A DNA stretch of 64,000 nucleotides from Acinetobacter sp. Ac_5812 (GTDB taxonomy: Bacteria > Pseudomonadota > Gammaproteobacteria > Pseudomonadales > Moraxellaceae). Position 1 is the stretch's first letter. Each line of letters begins with the position of its first letter. Below the pieces are notes generated by a model that saw only the letters and a list, made by a program, of their open reading frames with translations, searched no databases and was not told where the DNA came from. A program made the position numbers and the translations under genes. Location: contig NZ_LXUK01000012.1 of NCBI RefSeq assembly GCF_013072695.1, positions 546 through 64,545 of the forward strand, in the 5' to 3' direction. Shown here in pieces: positions 26,144-34,720 of the stretch.

Positions 26144-27985
26144 ATGATTCATTTACGCTTAATCAAAAGGCTTAGTCTATATGCTGGACTAAGCCTTTTT
26201 GCTCAGTCTTCATTTGCAGCGATGCAAACCACGCCATATTTAGCAATGCATGTGCAGCCGAAATATACTCAGCTCAAAGTCATGCCTTATGCCAATGCAA
26301 ATGCACCAAAGGGCGGTACACTGAGTCAATCCAGTTTGGGAACATTTGATAATTTAAATAGTATGAATGGCAAGGGCAGTTCGACTGAAGGTGTCAATTA
26401 TCTATTCGATAGTTTAATGGATCGTTCATTGGACGAGCCGCGTGTGATGTATCCACTGCTTGCCGAAAAAGTCAGTTATGATCCAGATCAGCTGCAATCG
26501 GTGACCTTCCACTTGAATCCACAAGCACGATTTAATAATGGTCAGCTTGTAACTGCCGAAGATGTGAAATTTACTTTCGATACATATCAGACCAAAGCCA
26601 ATTTAGGTTTTCAAATGTATTTGTCAGATTTAGCTAAAACTGAAGTGTTAACTAAACATCAAATCAAATTTATTTTTAAGTCTAAGAACAATGTGGAAAT
26701 GCCACTGATTGTGGCGAGCCTGCCGATCTACTCAAAATTGGATTGGAAAAATAAGGACTTTGGTCGTGTCACCCTTCAACCGATTGTCGGTTCAGGTCCT
26801 TATGTAGTAGATCGTATAGATGCAGGGCGTAGTATTAGCTATAAGCGCAGTCCAAACTATTGGGGCAAAGATTTACCAGTCAATAAAGGGCGCTATAATT
26901 TTGATCGACTGAAATATGTGTATTATCGAAATTTGGATGTGAGTTTTGAAGGGTTTAAATCTCGACAATTCAATTTATATGAAGAAAAAAATATCCGTAA
27001 TTGGGTCACAGCCTATAACTTTCCAGCAGCGAAATCAGGTTTAGTCAAAAAATATAAAGCGCGGTTAGGTACTCCTCTAGATATTCAAAGCTTGGTGTTT
27101 AATATCCGCCGTGCGCCACTCAATGATATTTATCTACGTCAGGCATTAACCTATGCTTATGATTTTGAGTGGCAGAATAAGGCACTGTTCTTTAACCAAA
27201 ATAGGCGTTTACAAAGTTACTTTGATAATACTGATTTAGCTGCAACTGGCCGACCCAGTGCCGCAGAGCTCAAGCTATTAAAGCCATATTTAGGGCAACT
27301 GCATCCGATTATGCAACAAGGTGTTTTAGCCGATTGGCATTACCCCGTTTCTGATGGCAGTGGTTTTAATCGACAGAATTTATTGACGGCACAAAAAATC
27401 TTGAAAGATGCTGGCTATGTGGTTCGTAACGGAAAATTGTATAACCGCACAGGCAAAGTCATTCAAATTGAACTGTTGATGCAACAAGAGAATCCACAAC
27501 GCGAACTGATGCCGTTTGTTCGCAATTTAAATCGTTTGGGGATTCAAGTTCAGCTCAGACAGGTCGATGTACCGCAGTATATGGAACGGATTCGTCATCA
27601 AGATTTTGATATGATGGTACTGAAACTGCCGCAGACTTTAACACCAGGTAAGGAACAAGCTCAGTTTTGGGGCAGTGCTGCAGCAGATGAGACGGGCAAT
27701 TATAATTATTCAGGGATCAGGAGTTCTGCGATTGATCAGATAATCGCGAAAATTGTAGCGGCAAAAACACGCGAAGAGGTGGTGTTGTACACGCGTGTGC
27801 TCGATCGTTTATTACGTGCAGGGTATTACCAAATTTTGACTTATGGAAAACCTGAACGTTGGTTTGCCTACTGGGATATCTATCAACAGCCTTCGGTTAA
27901 GCCAAAACTTTCTGTAGGATGGGAATATTGGTGGGTGGAAGCAAATAAGGTTAAGAAACTAGATCAATCCATACAGAAACATTGA
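26144..27985 (+). CDS. yejA: YejA-like periplasmic peptide-binding protein
   Basis: 613 residues, an extracellular solute-binding protein of family 5 with signal peptide (ending SSFAA). Seen: YANANAPKGGTLSQSSLGTF, LLAEKVSYDPD, TFHLNPQARFNNGQLVTAED and KFTFDTY. Of the family-5 proteins, YejA-type has this layout, and permeases YejB/YejE and the double ATPase YejF follow. E. coli YejABEF imports oligopeptides and is the route for microcin C. Tight spacing to mltD suggests a shared transcript, linking peptidoglycan cleavage with peptide uptake. Confidence 0.87.
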   Translation: MIHLRLIKRLSLYAGLSLFAQSSFAAMQTTPYLAMHVQPKYTQLKVMPYANANAPKGGTLSQSSLGTFDNLNSMNGKGSSTEGVNYLFDSLMDRSLDEPRVMYPLLAEKVSYDPDQLQSVTFHLNPQARFNNGQLVTAEDVKFTFDTYQTKANLGFQMYLSDLAKTEVLTKHQIKFIFKSKNNVEMPLIVASLPIYSKLDWKNKDFGRVTLQPIVGSGPYVVDRIDAGRSISYKRSPNYWGKDLPVNKGRYNFDRLKYVYYRNLDVSFEGFKSRQFNLYEEKNIRNWVTAYNFPAAKSGLVKKYKARLGTPLDIQSLVFNIRRAPLNDIYLRQALTYAYDFEWQNKALFFNQNRRLQSYFDNTDLAATGRPSAAELKLLKPYLGQLHPIMQQGVLADWHYPVSDGSGFNRQNLLTAQKILKDAGYVVRNGKLYNRTGKVIQIELLMQQENPQRELMPFVRNLNRLGIQVQLRQVDVPQYMERIRHQDFDMMVLKLPQTLTPGKEQAQFWGSAAADETGNYNYSGIRSSAIDQIIAKIVAAKTREEVVLYTRVLDRLLRAGYYQILTYGKPERWFAYWDIYQQPSVKPKLSVGWEYWWVEANKVKKLDQSIQKH

Positions 27986-28011
27986 ATTAGAAAAATTAAG
28001 GATCTTATTAA

Positions 28012-29082
28012 ATGGTTCACTATATTCTGAAAAGAATGTTATTGATGATCCCGACATTATTTTTCATTTTATTGATTAATTTTTGTATTGTGCAAATTGC
28101 CCCAGGCGGACCAGTCGAACAAGCGATTCAGCAAATCCAAAATGCGCAAGGCTTAGGGGTAGGCAACAGTACACCCTCAGGTTTGACCACTTTGGCGCAA
28201 TATGAAGGTGCGCGTGGCTTAAGTCCAGAAATGATTGAAAAAATCAAAGCCCAGTATGGTTTTGATCGACCTGCAACAGAACGCTTTTGGTTGATGTTGC
28301 AAGGCTATTTAAGCCTAGATTTTGGTAGCAGTTTTTTTAAAGATAAACCTGTGACTCAACTGTTATATGAAAAGTTGCCTGTTACGCTGTCTTTAGGTTT
28401 GTGGAGCACCTTCCTGATTTATCTGATCGCAATTCCACTCGGCATTAAAAAAGCCAAAAATAATGGCTTACTGTTTGATCAATCTACCTCTTTGTTATTA
28501 GCTGTGAGTTATGCCATCCCATCTTTTGTATTTGCCATTGTACTGATTGTTTTTTTTGCAGGGGGCAGTTATTTGCAGTGGTTTCCATTACAAGGTCTGG
28601 TTTCAGAGAACTTTGCACAACTCAGCTTGCTTGGCAAAGTCAAAGATTATCTTTGGCATATGAGTTTGCCCATCTTGAGTATGGTATTGGGCAGTTTTGC
28701 CGCATTGACTTATCTGACGAAGTATTCATTTGTTGAAGAACTACAAAAGCCCTATGTACTGACTGCTCGCAGTAAAGGACTGAATGACAATCAGATCCTT
28801 TATGGCCATGTCTTTCGCAATGCAATTTTAGTGGTTGTGGCCGCTTTACCAGAAGCTTTGGTCGGCATTTTCTTTGTCGGTAATTTATTTATCGAAATCA
28901 TTTTTAATTTAGATGGGATTGGGTTATTAGGTTTTGAAGCGATTACTCAGCGTGATTATCCGGTCATTTTTGGCACCTTATTTTTATTTACCTTATTTGG
29001 CATGATGCTACGCTTAATCGGTGATCTGCTGTATCAAGTGATTGACCCGCGCATTGATTTTGAATCAAGAGGTGGAAAATGA
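28012..29082 (+). CDS. yejB: YejB-like ABC transporter permease
   Basis: 356 residues with six predicted membrane helices. N-terminal signature of DppB-type permeases (YILKRMLLMIPTLFFILLIN, APGGPVEQ), and the EAA loop (LTARSKGLNDNQILYGHVFRNA). Its end overlaps the start of yejE by four bases. Confidence 0.92.
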   Translation: MVHYILKRMLLMIPTLFFILLINFCIVQIAPGGPVEQAIQQIQNAQGLGVGNSTPSGLTTLAQYEGARGLSPEMIEKIKAQYGFDRPATERFWLMLQGYLSLDFGSSFFKDKPVTQLLYEKLPVTLSLGLWSTFLIYLIAIPLGIKKAKNNGLLFDQSTSLLLAVSYAIPSFVFAIVLIVFFAGGSYLQWFPLQGLVSENFAQLSLLGKVKDYLWHMSLPILSMVLGSFAALTYLTKYSFVEELQKPYVLTARSKGLNDNQILYGHVFRNAILVVVAALPEALVGIFFVGNLFIEIIFNLDGIGLLGFEAITQRDYPVIFGTLFLFTLFGMMLRLIGDLLYQVIDPRIDFESRGGK

Positions 29083-30092
29083 TGTCACCTTTGATGCGCG
29101 CACGCTTTGAGCGTTTTAAACTGAATAAATTAGGTTTTTGTTGTTTTATTCTATTTTTAATTATTTTCGTTGTATCTTTATTTGCTGAATTGATTGCCAA
29201 TGATAAACCGTTGTTGGTTCGTTATCAGCAGTCCTTTTATTTCCCGATCTTGAACGATTATCCCGAAACCACCTTTGGTGGTCAGTTTGAAACAGCGACC
29301 GATTATCAAGATCCAGCGGTAAAACAATTGATTCAGCAGCAAGGGTGGATGATTTCGCCGCCCGTGGCTTTTTCTTATCAAACCCCAAATCTTTCATTGG
29401 CTGTACCTGTACCTTCAGCACCAAGTTCACAAAATTGGTTAGGAACGGATGATCAAGGCCGTGATGTGTTTGCTCGAATCTTATATGGTTTGCGTATTTC
29501 TCTTTTATTTGGGTTTGCATTAACCCTAGGTTCTGCAGTGATTGGCATTATTGTTGGGGCAATACAGGGTTATTATGGTGGTTGGATTGATTTAATTGGG
29601 CAGCGGATTTTGGAAGTCTGGGGTGGCTTGCCGATGTTGTTCATTGTCATGATCTTGGTGAGTATGTTTAGCCCTAGCGTGTATTGGTTATTTTTAATCA
29701 TGTTGCTATTTGGCTGGACCGAGCTCGTAGGATTGGTACGTGCCGAATTTTTACGTGCCCGAAACTTTGATTATGTTAGAGCTGCTCAAGCTTTGGGCGT
29801 GAGTGATCATAAAATTATCTTTAAGCATATTTTACCGAATGCAATGAGTTCAAGTCTGTCGCAGATCCCGTTTATGCTGACCGCCAATATTATTGCTCTC
29901 ACTGCACTGGATTTTTTAGGTTATGGCTTACCGCCTGATGCTGCGTCATTGGGTGAATTATTATTGCAAGGCAAAAATAATCTAGATGCACCGTGGTTAG
30001 TGCTGTCTGGCTTTTTTACATTGGCGATTGTACTTTCGTTATTGATTTATATCGGGGAGGCTGCACGTGATGCATTTGACCCAAGACGATAA
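29079..30092 (+). CDS. yejE: YejE-like ABC transporter permease
   Basis: 337 residues. DppC-type permease: NWLGTDDQGRDVFARILYGL before the membrane domain, and the EAA loop FDYVRAAQALGVSDHKIIFK with HILPNA. A large periplasmic insert (QSFYFPILNDYPETTFGGQF onward) is typical of YejE. It overlaps yejF by 26 bases. Confidence 0.92.
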   Translation: MMSPLMRARFERFKLNKLGFCCFILFLIIFVVSLFAELIANDKPLLVRYQQSFYFPILNDYPETTFGGQFETATDYQDPAVKQLIQQQGWMISPPVAFSYQTPNLSLAVPVPSAPSSQNWLGTDDQGRDVFARILYGLRISLLFGFALTLGSAVIGIIVGAIQGYYGGWIDLIGQRILEVWGGLPMLFIVMILVSMFSPSVYWLFLIMLLFGWTELVGLVRAEFLRARNFDYVRAAQALGVSDHKIIFKHILPNAMSSSLSQIPFMLTANIIALTALDFLGYGLPPDAASLGELLLQGKNNLDAPWLVLSGFFTLAIVLSLLIYIGEAARDAFDPRR

Positions 30093-31665
30093 ACAACTTG
30101 ATCAATCACCGTTATTAAGGGTTCAGCAACTCAGTATTTGCAATGAATCCGGATATCATTTAGTCGAAAGTTTAAGCTTGGATTTATATCCAGAGCAGAC
30201 AGTTGCAATTGTTGGAGAGAGTGGCTCTGGTAAAACTATTAGTGCGTTGGCTGTGCTGAATGTGTTGCCTGAACATTTTACAGTACAAGGTAAAGTGGAA
30301 CTAAATGGAGAAAACTTGCTGGCTTTGAGCCAGAGCCAGTTACAGCAAATACGTGGTAAACGTATTGGCATGATTTTTCAAGAGCCGATGACGGCTTTAA
30401 ATCCTTTGCATACAGTAGAGCTGATGCTGGGCGAGAGTCTAATGCGACTTGGTATTGCCAAGACCGAGATTCGAAAACGGTGTGTGGGCCTATTGCAGGA
30501 TGTTCTCATAGACGATCCAAGACGTATTCTGCAATGTTATCCACATGAGTTGTCTGGTGGACAGAGGCAACGAGTCATGCTGGCAATGGCTTTGGCTTTA
30601 GAACCAGAAATTCTGATTGCTGATGAACCAACCACGGCTTTAGATGTGGTGTTACAAGCGCAAATTTTAACGCTGTTAAAAGGATTGCAGCGGCAGCGAA
30701 AGATGGCGATCATTTTGATTAGCCATGACCTAAATTTAGTCAAGCATTATGCAGATCAGGTTGTGGTACTGAATCAAGGACGAGTTGAAGAGCAGGGTAC
30801 TATTCCTGAAATATTTACTCATCCCCAAACCTCATATACACAAAATCTGCTTCATCATGATTTTGGACAAGCTTTGGCGATACAGCCGACGCAAAAATTG
30901 CTTGAATTAAATGACGTCACGGTAAAATATCCGATTCAGCAGGGATTATTTCATCGGGTTAAAGCTTATAAAGTTGCAGCAGAATCCATCCAGTTTAGCT
31001 TGTCTCAGGGGGAGGCTTTAGGCATTGTTGGAGAAAGTGGTTCAGGTAAATCATCATTAGCTTTAGCGATTGCTAGACTGATCAGCAGTGAAGGTTCTAT
31101 TTATTTTCAGGCACAAGATTTAAACCTATTGACTCAAAAACAGCTTCGACCACTTCGACGTGATTTTCAGATTATATTTCAGGATCCTTTTAGTAGCCTG
31201 AATCCTCGTATGTCAGTTGAACAGATCATTGCCGAAGGGCTGAGTCTTCATTCCATTCCAAAACAGCAATGCGAAGTAGAAATTGCCGAAGTTCTCGCAA
31301 AAGTTGAATTACCTGTGGATATTAGACACAAATATCCGCATCAGCTTTCTGGTGGGCAGCGGCAACGTGTGGCACTTGCAAGAGCATTGGTGCTAAAACC
31401 CAAGCTACTGATTCTAGATGAACCGACTTCAGCCTTGGATCGAAGTACGCAGTTAGCCATCATTCAATTGTTACGTCGTTTGCAGCAGCAACAGCGCATC
31501 AGCTATATCTTTATCAGTCATGACTTACAAGTCATTAAAGCACTGTGCCAAAAAGTGCTGGTGATGCATCAGGGTAAAGCCTTGGAATATCAAGCCACAG
31601 CACTTTTATTTAGCCAACCTCAGACTGAATATACCTGTCAGCTGATTTCTGCGAGTGAATATTAG
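30067..31665 (+). CDS. yejF: YejF-like double ABC ATPase
   Basis: 532 residues with two full nucleotide-binding domains. Domain 1: Walker A GESGSGKT, signature ELSGGQRQRVML, Walker B ILIADEPT. Domain 2: GESGSGKS, LSGGQRQRVALAR, LLILDEPTSALD. It powers peptide import with YejB/YejE. GGGGAGG lies before the ATG, inside the end of yejE. Confidence 0.93.
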   Translation: MMHLTQDDKQLDQSPLLRVQQLSICNESGYHLVESLSLDLYPEQTVAIVGESGSGKTISALAVLNVLPEHFTVQGKVELNGENLLALSQSQLQQIRGKRIGMIFQEPMTALNPLHTVELMLGESLMRLGIAKTEIRKRCVGLLQDVLIDDPRRILQCYPHELSGGQRQRVMLAMALALEPEILIADEPTTALDVVLQAQILTLLKGLQRQRKMAIILISHDLNLVKHYADQVVVLNQGRVEEQGTIPEIFTHPQTSYTQNLLHHDFGQALAIQPTQKLLELNDVTVKYPIQQGLFHRVKAYKVAAESIQFSLSQGEALGIVGESGSGKSSLALAIARLISSEGSIYFQAQDLNLLTQKQLRPLRRDFQIIFQDPFSSLNPRMSVEQIIAEGLSLHSIPKQQCEVEIAEVLAKVELPVDIRHKYPHQLSGGQRQRVALARALVLKPKLLILDEPTSALDRSTQLAIIQLLRRLQQQQRISYIFISHDLQVIKALCQKVLVMHQGKALEYQATALLFSQPQTEYTCQLISASEY

Positions 31666-31776
31666 CATTGTAATTAAATTGACATGTGATATTGTCAGTT
31701 TGTCGGAAGAATGCTTGACAGTAACAATAATCAGATTAAATTAGTGCAAATGCTCTAATTTTAGCAGAGGATGGCC

Positions 31777-33021
31777 ATGAGTCAGATTGCAGACAGTATC
31801 CAGATTCGGAACACCACATTTAAAAATCGTATTATTAAAGGGGCAATGAGTGAAGCGCTCGCGAATGATGCAGGACAACCCAATGATCTATTGATTGGTC
31901 TATACGAAGCGTGGGCAAAAGGTGGTTTGGGCTGTGCCATTACAGGAAACGTGATGGTGAATGTAGGTGCTAAAAATGAACCAGGTGTGGTTGCAATTGA
32001 AACCGAGCGTGATCTGGAAAAACTCAAGCAATGGGCTGCTGTGGGGAAGAAACATGGCATGGTGCAATTGATTCAGTTGTCACATCCTGGTCGCCAATGT
32101 CCAAAAGGTCTAAATAAGGAAACGGTTGCACCTTCCGCGGTGCCTTTTAGCCCAATGCTTGCTGCAATGTTTGGTACGCCACGCGAACTTAAACATGAAG
32201 AAATTTTAGATATTATCCAGCGTTTTGCGACAGCTGCGGCGGTATGTGAAAAGGCGGGTTTTGAAGGCGTACAACTGCACGGTGCACATGGTTATCTGAT
32301 TAGCCAGTTTCTATCGCCTTTGACCAATAAGCGCACGGATCAATGGGGTGGTTCGATTGAGAATCGTATGCGTTTCTTGATCGATGCTTATCAGGCGGTA
32401 CGCGATGCAACTTCTGAAAACTTCATCATTTCGGTGAAACTGAACTCGGCAGATTTTCAGCGTGGCGGGATCACAGAAGAAGATGTCATTACCGTATTTA
32501 AAGCGATTGATGCAGCGGGAATCGATATTATCGAAATTTCTGGGGGAACCTATGAAGCCCCTGCAATGGCGGGTGCAAAATCAGAATCACGTAAAGCCAG
32601 TACCATTGCACGTGAAGCTTATTTCTTGGAATTTGCAGAAAAAATTCGCCAACATGTTGCCTGTAAATTGATGGTAACCGGTGGTTTCCGTACTGTAGAA
32701 GGAATGAATGCTGCATTGGAAAGTGGTGCATGTGATTTTATCGGAATTGCACGTCCATTGGCGGTTGAAGTTGATTTAACAGATCGTTTAATTGCAGGGC
32801 ATGATGTTCGTTATGCAGTGAATCAAATTAAAACAGGAATTCCATTTGTCGATAAGATGGCGATTATGGAAATCATTTGGTATGCAGCGCAGTTTAAGGC
32901 CATTGGACAAGGTAAAAAGCCGAATCCAAAATTATCACCACTGTTGGTATTCTTAAATTATGCGAAGGGGAATATCAAAGCAGTTGTGAAAGGTCGAGTC
33001 AATTCACGGAAGTCTGCATAA
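31777..33021 (+). CDS. NADH:flavin oxidoreductase, Old Yellow Enzyme family
   Basis: 414 residues from the second ATG (31777), which is six bases after GAGG; the ATG at 31771 touches the GAGG. A single FMN TIM-barrel without the iron-sulfur and FAD domains of dienoyl-CoA reductase. Seen: VQLIQLSHPGRQ, GVQLHGAHGYLISQFLSP, NKRTDQWGGSIENRMRFL, KLNSADFQRGG and the phosphate loop GGFRTVEGMNAAL. Electron-poor alkenes are the usual substrates; the exact one is unknown. It is the last gene before the island. Confidence 0.85.
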   Translation: MSQIADSIQIRNTTFKNRIIKGAMSEALANDAGQPNDLLIGLYEAWAKGGLGCAITGNVMVNVGAKNEPGVVAIETERDLEKLKQWAAVGKKHGMVQLIQLSHPGRQCPKGLNKETVAPSAVPFSPMLAAMFGTPRELKHEEILDIIQRFATAAAVCEKAGFEGVQLHGAHGYLISQFLSPLTNKRTDQWGGSIENRMRFLIDAYQAVRDATSENFIISVKLNSADFQRGGITEEDVITVFKAIDAAGIDIIEISGGTYEAPAMAGAKSESRKASTIAREAYFLEFAEKIRQHVACKLMVTGGFRTVEGMNAALESGACDFIGIARPLAVEVDLTDRLIAGHDVRYAVNQIKTGIPFVDKMAIMEIIWYAAQFKAIGQGKKPNPKLSPLLVFLNYAKGNIKAVVKGRVNSRKSA

Positions 33022-33030
33022 TATATTTTA

Positions 33031-33051
33031 GGGCTCTTCGGAGTCCTTTTT
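33031..33051 (+). terminator. Terminator after the flavin oxidoreductase
   Basis: GGGCTC-TTCG-GAGTCC followed by TTTTT. Confidence 0.85.
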
Positions 33052-33067
33052 ATTATTCAAAGCAAAT

Positions 33068-33102
33068 AAAAAAGCCACTGTCTTAAAATGCAGTGGCTTT
33101 TT
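33068..33102. terminator. Second hairpin, probably the original tRNA-Glu terminator
   Basis: AAAAAAGCCACTG / CAGTGGCTTTTT with a 10-base loop, two bases before the left att repeat. On the minus strand it reads as an intrinsic terminator. Before the island inserted, it would have followed the tRNA-Glu 3' end. Confidence 0.75.
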
Positions 33103-33104
33103 CA

Positions 33105-33127
33105 AATTTGGCGTCCCTACGGGGATT
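33105..33127. repeat. Left attachment-site repeat of the island
   Basis: 23 bases identical to 40430-40452, including GGCGTCCCTACGGGGATT, the 3' end of tRNA-Glu. The next base onward (TTTATTG) departs from tRNA sequence, so this is a duplicate and not a tRNA gene. Confidence 0.92.
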
Positions 33128-33783
33128 TTTATTGTTTTAATTGGAACAATGCTTTCATGAATTAAGGGGCTATGACTCGTTCTACTTTAGGTTAGTCTGA
33201 ACTATTTCAAATCTTAAAAAATAAATTACACTTACACGTTAATTTTTTCTTAAATTAAAATGTTTTTTTACTTTCTATGTGGGGTTATATTATGTTAATT
33301 AAAATGATCCTAAAGTGAGAATTTGTAATCAAAATAAAAAAACAAAAAAGAATTATAATGTTGATTTTAAAATTTATATTTTTTAATTAAGTTGTTAAGT
33401 ATATAGAGCTCAATAGTAGTATGGGTTTGTGGAGTATTTGAATTTTCAAATAAATAGTAATGTTATTTTGATTCATAGTAATAAAGGATTAATAATAAAA
33501 TAATTTTTAAATTTAAATTTTTAGGAGTTGTTTACATAAGTAAACTTGATTTTAGGCAAAATGTTTTTTTACTGATATTATTGTTCTATTAAGTGAAGTT
33601 TTATTTAAAAATTATATTTTGTATTTTATTGAAATTAAAGAATAAGATCTCATAGGTGATATTTTGCTTACAATCGATATTATAAAATTACAATTTACAA
33701 ACAAATAGGTTTTGAAAAAAAGATATTAATATATAACCAACATTTTGTTTGGTATTTCTTAATTTTAAAATAGGGTTGATATT
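33128..33783. other. AT-rich leader region of the lasso cluster
   Basis: About 650 bases without a supported ORF. Extremely AT-rich, with many poly-A/T tracts. The ribosome site AGGG eight bases before the precursor ATG is the only clear signal. The cluster promoter must lie here but the base bias prevents a confident -35/-10 choice. No second precursor gene was found. Confidence 0.5.
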
Positions 33784-33951
33784 ATGGATAACAATCAGGT
33801 GAATAATTTAATTGATGATCAAGATGATGTTGATTTAATCTTTCTTGGTTCTGTAAAAGATGAAACCAAAGGTTTTGATTTTGAAGGGTCTGTTGAGCCA
33901 AGAGACTTTGATAAATATAAAGATGTTCAAGAAATTGACATTATGCCATAA
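33784..33951 (+). CDS. Lasso peptide precursor (A gene), 55 aa
   Basis: Encodes a 29-residue leader and a predicted 26-residue core. The leader ends DLIFLGSVKDETK and Gly30 opens the core. This fits the LxxLG...TxG pattern of proteobacterial lasso precursors such as astexin, with Thr28 at the conserved -2 position. The core begins GFDFEGSVEPRD and ends QEIDIMP. Of positions 7, 8 and 9 only Glu9 can close a ring on Gly1, giving a 9-residue macrolactam and a 17-residue tail. The core is acidic (five Asp, three Glu against one Arg and two Lys). Directly followed by B, C and D maturation genes. Too short for most gene callers. Confidence 0.87.
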   Translation: MDNNQVNNLIDDQDDVDLIFLGSVKDETKGFDFEGSVEPRDFDKYKDVQEIDIMP

Positions 33952-33963
33952 GTTTAAATAATC

Positions 33964-33999
33964 AATAATAAAGAGATAAATTATCTCTTTATTATTTTT
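33964..33999 (+). terminator. Attenuator-like hairpin between precursor and maturation genes
   Basis: Perfect 15-base stem (AATAATAAAGAGATA / TATCTCTTTATTATT) with a 3-base loop, then TTT. Placed between A and B, it would stop many transcripts and give more precursor than enzymes, as reported for other lasso clusters. Confidence 0.75.
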
Positions 34000-34015
34000 A
34001 ACAAGAAAGATAGAA

Positions 34016-34720
34016 ATGCTTATGAATATAAAATTACAGCAAGGAGTTTTCTCTTGTATTGCAGATGAGTCTTTGATTTTCCTTGATAGTAATGAAATGA
34101 AGTACTTTCAATTGGATATTAAGAAAACTCAACTGTTATTAGATTATTGCAAAAATACAGAAGATAGAGAGAATTTTGATAAGAAAACTATTAAATTATT
34201 AAATAGCTTAGAGGAGAATAGTTTATTAAGGTTTGTTGATGATCTCGACACAGTTATTAATAGAGAGAGTTTTTTTAGTAAAAAAATTGCGAAACCAGAG
34301 GATTCAATTTATTCACTAACTTTTTTTAATAGAGATAAATTGAATTTTAAAGATTTTTTAATTGCTTTGAGTGTAAATATATATGTGCGATTTAAATTTA
34401 AATTTTTTTATAATCCTATGAAAATTAATAGGGGTAAGACTATTTTTTTTAACGATTTTGATCAGCAGAAGTTGATTAAAATAATTGGGTTATATAATTC
34501 AGCATTAGTCTTTACTCCTTGGAGAGGGGTTAATAAATGTCTTTTAAAATCAATGGCACTAAAATATTTTTTAAATTTAAACGGTTATAATGCTGATTTG
34601 ATAATTGGTGTAAGAGCAAATCCATTTTTTGCACATGCATGGCTGCAAATAGATAATGTAGTACTTAATGATAATATAGATAAGGTTGGCGATTATCAAC
34701 CTATCATGAGGATTAGGTAG
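34016..34720 (+). CDS. Lasso B protein: leader-binding domain fused to transglutaminase-like protease
   Basis: 234 residues, McjB-like. Residues ~1-90 look like the PqqD-type recognition element that binds the leader (SCIADESLIFLDSNEMKYFQ). Residues ~150-234 are the transglutaminase-like peptidase with Cys175 (NKCLLKSMAL), His207 (FFAHAWLQID) and Asp219 (LND). The spacings Cys+32 to His and His+12 to Asp equal those of McjB (150, 182, 194). It removes the leader after Thr-Lys, freeing Gly1. One fused protein instead of split B1/B2 is the proteobacterial form. The stop overlaps the next start by one base. N-terminal ATGs at 34016 and 34022 are both possible. Confidence 0.88.
   Translation: MLMNIKLQQGVFSCIADESLIFLDSNEMKYFQLDIKKTQLLLDYCKNTEDRENFDKKTIKLLNSLEENSLLRFVDDLDTVINRESFFSKKIAKPEDSIYSLTFFNRDKLNFKDFLIALSVNIYVRFKFKFFYNPMKINRGKTIFFNDFDQQKLIKIIGLYNSALVFTPWRGVNKCLLKSMALKYFLNLNGYNADLIIGVRANPFFAHAWLQIDNVVLNDNIDKVGDYQPIMRIR

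Noticed and set aside
26144..31665. yejABEF as part of the lasso system (it imports microcin C in E. coli)
   Set aside because: It lies outside the att repeats, has host-like composition and follows mltD; nothing ties it to the lasso genes.
33105..33127. Possible second tRNA-Glu gene
   Set aside because: Only the 3' end plus flank is present; the rest of the cloverleaf is missing. It is an att duplicate.
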